DNA of 64,000 nucleotides from Epiperipatus broadwayi (taxonomy: Eukaryota; Onychophora; Udeonychophora; Euonychophora; Peripatidae): NCBI GenBank assembly GCA_028023455.1, contig JAQFVV010000022.1, forward strand, positions 10,993,100 through 11,057,099. Reading direction: 5' to 3'. Within the stretch, counting starts at the first letter, position 1. Each line of letters opens with the position of its first letter. The position numbers and the translations under genes were made by a program. The notes below the pieces were generated by a model. That model had not been told where the DNA came from and did not search any database. It saw only the letters and a list, made by a program, of their open reading frames with translations. Of this stretch, positions 59,906-64,000 are shown piece by piece.

Positions 59906-60600
59906 TGTCATGTACATTGAAATTCAATAATAAGTCTTTTGAATTCCAGAAATAGTAAGAAAAATATATTAGAGAAATATATTTTTAGATCGCTAATTAA
60001 TAAGGGTTTAATTAATGATTAAATTTGTGTAGAATGTAACAATAAAAAATATATATGTAATTATGATAAGAAAATTGTGTTTGGTGTCAAGAAATATTTG
60101 CTAATTACAAATAATTCTTGATATAATAGAAGGTGAACCTACTAATTAAAAATGCAAAGAGGTAAACACCTTTGATAACAATTAAGGATCAATCCTGGAT
60201 TTCTGGAAGCCAAACTGAATGTATAAATAGTTTGTGCAGCAAAGTGTGTTGTTCTTATTTGATTGAAATTTACCAAGTGAACTGTTGGTAAGATATTTTA
60301 ATGGACAATAGCTGTAAAGAGATTAAGTGATGGTGCAGCGCTCTAGTGTGAAGCCAGCATGATCGTGAGCAGCAGTTGAACAAAGCCAAAGAACTCTGGT
60401 AGCGTAAGAAGTAGAGCCAAAGCATTTTGAAAACTGAGGCCGAAGAAAACCATCCAGAAAACAGCAAGCTGTTATGTGCCTCATGGGAATTGAACCATAA
60501 GTTAACTACATATACTATGTCAGAGTGTATCAATACCTATTCGCTGTTAATAATTTTCATTATTATTTCAGTTTGTATCTTAATTTATTATTTATTGATT
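59906..60600 (+). mobile_element. probable 3' LTR of the gypsy element
   Basis: Starts TGTCATGTACATTG after the polypurine tract. A clear TATA-type box TATAAATA lies at 60222-60229, about where a U3 promoter would be. The right end is uncertain, as no partner LTR is in the window. The GC-richer part at 60320-60480 would be the R/U5 region. Confidence 0.5.
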
Positions 60601-61278
60601 TATTTGTTGGTATTCTGAGTGCCTGCATTTGAATACACAGTTTGTAACTTTTTCTTGGTAAATTTATTCACTTTAGTTTCCATACTAGCATTTTTCCAAA
60701 AGAACTTTATAAAATATCCTATGAATTCATTTACTAATAAGAGTTGCTTGCCCATTATTTTTTTGCCTTGTAAAATTGTCATCCTGTCTTTGAACATTTG
60801 TAAAGACAGTTGTGTTTTAGGGATTCACATAATGGGCTGGCAACTTATTTAAACAAAAATAATTATTTATGTTTTTAACAGTAATTTAATCATGATTATT
60901 TTTAACAATTATGGATCCATTGCAGAATAATGTCTCCAAATTTATAAAAATTCCCCTATCTGTAATCTTTCTTCTCATCAAACTAACAAACTTGCTTATC
61001 TCATCCATCCATCTTACATTTCCTCCCTTTTTGGATCTTTTACTACCTACTGAGATTCAATTTAAAAGATTTGACTGTCCCACTATTACTCTTTTAGAAC
61101 TATGCCCAGTCCAATTCCATTTCAACTTCTAATTTTTTTTCAATATCAACAATACTTATTTACTTTCTCACCCAAGTATTTCATTTTGATTCTGTTTTAC
61201 TATTCCCAACATATTTTGTTAAGTAACCTGCTGTCTCTGTATTGATCTTCTGAAAAGTGTTCAAGTTTCAATCCATAA

Positions 61279-61445
61279 GTCATCATCATCATCATCATCA
61301 ACCATTATCAATCCACTGCAGGATGAAGGTCTCTCCAAGTTTAATCCATCTTCTCCAATCTTTAACTTCTCTTCTCCACAACACCCCTGCACATTTTCTT
61401 ATTTCATCCATCCATCTCACATGTGGTCTCTTTCTGGGTCTTTTA
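61279..61445 (-). mobile_element. 5'-truncated RTE 3' end nested in the old RTE
   Basis: Begins (plus sense) with a seven-fold CAT repeat, then CAACCATTATCAATCCACTG, and ends after TCTCTTTCTGGGTCTTTT. The surrounding older RTE sequence is interrupted between CAATCCATAAGT and ACAGTTAAAACACATTCC, which are adjacent in other copies. Length and truncation point are close to the copy at 4244-4404. Confidence 0.8.
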
Positions 61446-62127
61446 AAAACAGTTAAAACACATTCCTTAAAAGTTTTCCTTTTATAGACAAATTTACTTT
61501 TAATATTAAATTACTTTTATCAAAAATACTATATCCAAGCTTAATTTATTTATTAATTTCATATATTGTTTCCATCTATATCAATAATCTGACCAAGGTA
61601 TTTGTAATTTCTTTTAATTCACTATTATCAGATCTTTATTTTCTTCTTGTAAGAAAATCCATTGAACATTACTATAATCTGTTTAGTATTTATAATTTAT
61701 CTTTATTTTCATCTGACAGGTCAGTCCTGTGATATTTTCTGAAAGGGTGATACTTTCTCAAGCATTATTTGTAAAAATTACTATCCACAAAATTTAGATG
61801 ATTTAAATGATCTCTATGTACTTTTATTCTTTAGTTTCTCATTTTAATCCATCACATATTTCTTGTTAAACTGCTATAAAAAATTTTGAGAAATAAAAAC
61901 ACTGTTGTAGTCTTTTTAATGTTATTTTTCTTAGTGTTACCATGTAATCTGATTGCTGTTGTTGTATTTTAATAAATATTCAGAATATGACAATATCCAG
62001 ATTCTAGATTTTGAGTTAAAAGTTGTAATCATTGTGGAAATGCTCATAGAACCAAATGCTTTTTCATAATCTACAATTCCAAAACTTAATGGCAACTCAT
62101 ATTGACTGCCGGTTCTATAATTGGTCT

Positions 62128-62704
62128 CAGTCATCATCATCGTCAACCATTATCAATCCACTGCAGGATGAAGGTCTCTCCAAGTTTAATCCATCTTTAG
62201 CCTCTCTTCTCCACATCACCCCTGCACACTTTCTTATTTCATCCATCCATCTCACATGTGGTCTCTTTCTGGGTCTTTTACAATCTCTTGGAATCCAGTT
62301 TAAAATTTCAATTGTCCATCTATTATCATCTCTTCTAGCAATATGTCCAGCCCAACTCCATTTCAATCTTTTAATTTTTTCAATGAGGTCAGTAACACCT
62401 GTTTGTTCTCTTACCCAAACATTGCATTTTCGATCTCTTCTTGTTACTCCCAACATACATCTCTCCATACTTCTTTGAGTGGTCTGAAGTCTCTGTATTG
62501 CTCTTCTATTAAGTGTCCAAGTCTCAGATCCATAAGTAAGAACTGGTAAAACACATTTGTTAAAAACCTTCCTTTTCAAACACATAGGCATATTCCCTTT
62601 TAGGATCAAGTTATTTCTACCAAAAGCACTCCAACCAAGTTTAATTCTATGATTAATTTCCTCCATTATGTTTCCATCTGTATTAATAATCTTACCAAGG
62701 TATT
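62128..62704 (-). mobile_element. younger RTE C-terminal fragment nested in the old RTE
   Basis: An uninterrupted frame of 179 codons (62127-62666) reads INHRIKLGWSAFGRNNLI, VLPVLTYGSETWTLNRR, RCMLGVTRRDRKCNVWV, LKWSWAGHIARRDDNRW and ends with PHVRWMDEIRKCAG before the TGATGATGA tail. This is the canonical RTE C-terminal domain, and the best preserved coding stretch of the family here. It is 5'-truncated near 62700 and sits inside the older RTE copy. Confidence 0.88.
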
Positions 62705-62950
62705 TGCTAAAGCTGGTTTTAAATCCAGGATTTTTGAAAATTTAGTTTAAATTTAAAGTTGACTCTAGATAAATTGTAATTATCTTGGTAGTAAAGAATT
62801 TGTATAGCTGTTAGAAGACTAATCAATCTGTAATTTCGTACATTCTTTATCTTTTCTCTTAAATATCAATGTTACTTCAAATTTTTCGATTATTTAATAC
62901 ATTTTTATCATTTAGTTATCTGATATATAATTTAATACATTGAACTGGAT

Positions 62951-63014
62951 CCGTTAAAGTTAATGTTTATTGCAACTTTTAAAACTTTGTAACTAACTTT
63001 TGGCAACTTTGTGG
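62951..63014. other. spacer
   Basis: Short AT-rich spacer, nothing recognised. Confidence 0.4.
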
Positions 63015-63265
63015 CTGTGGTAATGCACCGGCCCTTCAAGCACAGGAGTAGAATATCATTGATAGCCTAGCCATACAGAGCATAACACACCATTTCCTGA
63101 CCATGGCCCAACTTCTGAAACAAAACCCCTGCCATCCAAAGTATTTTATTTGTTTTGAGGATCAAACTCAGATGCCAGCCTACCATATTTTATAGTCAGC
63201 ATGCTTCAGATGACAAGCACAGAATCCAGCATGAAATATCCCAAGCTAGCTCCCACTCTTAACCA
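63015..63265 (-). mobile_element. possible tRNA-derived SINE
   Basis: Read on the minus strand, TGTCATCTGAAGCATGCTGA (A-box-like) is followed by TCTGAGTTTGATCCTC (B-box-like), near 63150-63210. The block is clearly GC-richer than its surroundings. The head differs from the SINE-like units at 17.8 and 51.6 kb. No TSD was found. Confidence 0.45.
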
Positions 63266-64000
63266 AGGTCCAGCATATTTACTTAAGACTCACTAATACT
63301 TAAGCAAACATTAATATTTATTCCAGCACACATATATAACATAACAATTTAATATTTTACATAAAGAAATATAAATAATTAATCAGGCTAATTTTTATAA
63401 TAGTCCTTCGTTAATTAAAGTTCATTTCATTTAAAAATAAAGTGTCTATAGACAGTGATCAAAATATATTTACACGTTTTCATGATTGTCAATTACCGGT
63501 TGGCTTTTTGGACTCCATAGATGGTTCTAGGACTAGCTTTCCATTCTATGACTTGACAATGGGGTGAGAGAGTAGCAACTATTTTATGATTTCAGCATTG
63601 GTTCCTGGGGGCTTGAAGCCCAATTGAATACTTCTAAATCGGACTAGCACTGTATGTTGCTAGATGTGACTTCTGCATTAATATTTTCCGCAGTAGTAAT
63701 GAATGGTTCTATTTGACCTTAGATTTCTAAATCTCTGGAGTAGTGAATAACATAATGAATTAATCACAGAATGAAGACCGGAATGATTTACATACTTGAG
63801 AGGGAAAAGTGGAATAGCTCAATCACAATATGCAAATCAGACTGACTTACAGATTCAAGAGCAGAATGATCTAACAGATTGAAGACCAAACTGATTAAAA
63901 ATAGATCATTGCGACTTTATATACTTTTTTCTCTTTGATTTAACCTATTATTTTTAATTTTGATCGTAACTTGAAATATTTTTTTTTTAATTAATTTTTA
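63266..64000. other. no recognisable gene
   Basis: AT-rich. A weak about 30-bp periodicity with AATGAAGACCGGAATGATTT, AATCAGACTGACTTACAGAT and AGACCAAACTGATT occurs at 63770-63900. Nothing else found. Confidence 0.4.

Larger units (their letters stand above)
60905..62950 (-). pseudogene. old RTE LINE copy, broken by two younger RTE insertions
   Basis: Heavily mutated RTE sequence on the minus strand. RT upstream blocks are at 62705-62950. Motif A (FGIVDYEKAFGS) is in 61937-62125. Palm and C-terminal regions are at 61446-61900. The extreme 3' part is at 60905-61278, ending like the family tail (CCATTGCAGAATAATGTCTC, plus sense). The element is interrupted at 61279-61445 and 62128-62704 by younger copies. 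Motif A has F-G-S in place of F-D-S, and many stops are present. Confidence 0.75.

Noticed and set aside
61257-61487. Open frame with a His run, plus strand
   Set aside because: It is the antisense reading of the RTE 3' end with its (TGA)n tail. The same shadow recurs at 4231-4422, 52063-52395 and 62056-62478.

Overview
The window is strongly AT-rich eukaryotic DNA that consists almost entirely of decayed transposable elements. I found no convincing host protein-coding gene, no rRNA or tRNA gene, no operon structure and no CRISPR array. Penelope-like elements (PLEs) with a GIY-YIG endonuclease, RTE-type LINEs with APE-like endonucleases, Ty3/gypsy pol and gag remnants, tRNA-derived SINEs and several non-autonomous DNA transposons occur together. 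That mix fits an invertebrate animal, perhaps an arthropod, but the sequence alone does not fix the species.

Layout, left to right. 1-1166: Ty3/gypsy gag/protease remnant (minus). 1662-2592: truncated PLE (minus). 3593-3796: PLE endonuclease tail. 4244-4404: 3' scrap of an RTE LINE with a perfect 11-bp target-site duplication (TSD). 5172-5520: tandem repeat. 6727-8830: decayed RTE element, split by a small hammerhead-bearing repeat. 9335-10302: composite of three units of the same small repeat. 10491-12250: palindromic (head-to-head) PLE. 12251-23888: mostly featureless, apart from a tRNA-SINE cluster and hAT-like remnants. 23889-25590 and 35993-37590: two direct copies of a 1.6-kb repeat, bracketing a Ty3/gypsy pol (25840-29160, minus). 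34719-35670 and 39199-40393: an inverted pair of TA-flanked elements with terminal inverted repeats (TIRs). 40439-41333: a further PLE. 43971-44515: hAT-like element with perfect 8-bp TSDs. 45261-45882: long inverted repeat of the hammerhead-bearing unit. 48233-51319: a LINE and a second, truncated copy abutting its tail. 52091-56664: near full-length RTE (minus), split by a 1.48-kb TIR transposon. 58628-60600: RTE 5' end, then gypsy integrase, polypurine tract and probable LTR. 60905-62950: an old RTE with two younger same-family RTE insertions.

The most interesting signal is a dispersed family of about 120-400 bp units (copies near 6.9, 9.4-10.3, 25.0, 45.3-45.9 and 57.0 kb). Their centre can be folded as a type I hammerhead ribozyme: CTGATGA core, small stem II, GAAA, very short stem III built on ACTAGT, and a long stem I with an internal loop. 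Stem bases co-vary between copies. The units carry 12-14 bp TSDs, are 5'-truncated, often carry inverted 5' ends, and one composite lies directly beside a palindromic PLE. PLEs are known to carry hammerhead motifs in their terminal repeats, so these units are probably PLE terminal sequences or a non-autonomous relative mobilised by PLE machinery. A second, sequence-unrelated hammerhead-like motif lies at 43869-43910.

Genes in the usual sense do not cooperate here. The functional logic is that of mobile elements inserting into, truncating and duplicating each other. All coordinates of decayed elements are approximate, and family assignments rest on motifs read by eye.
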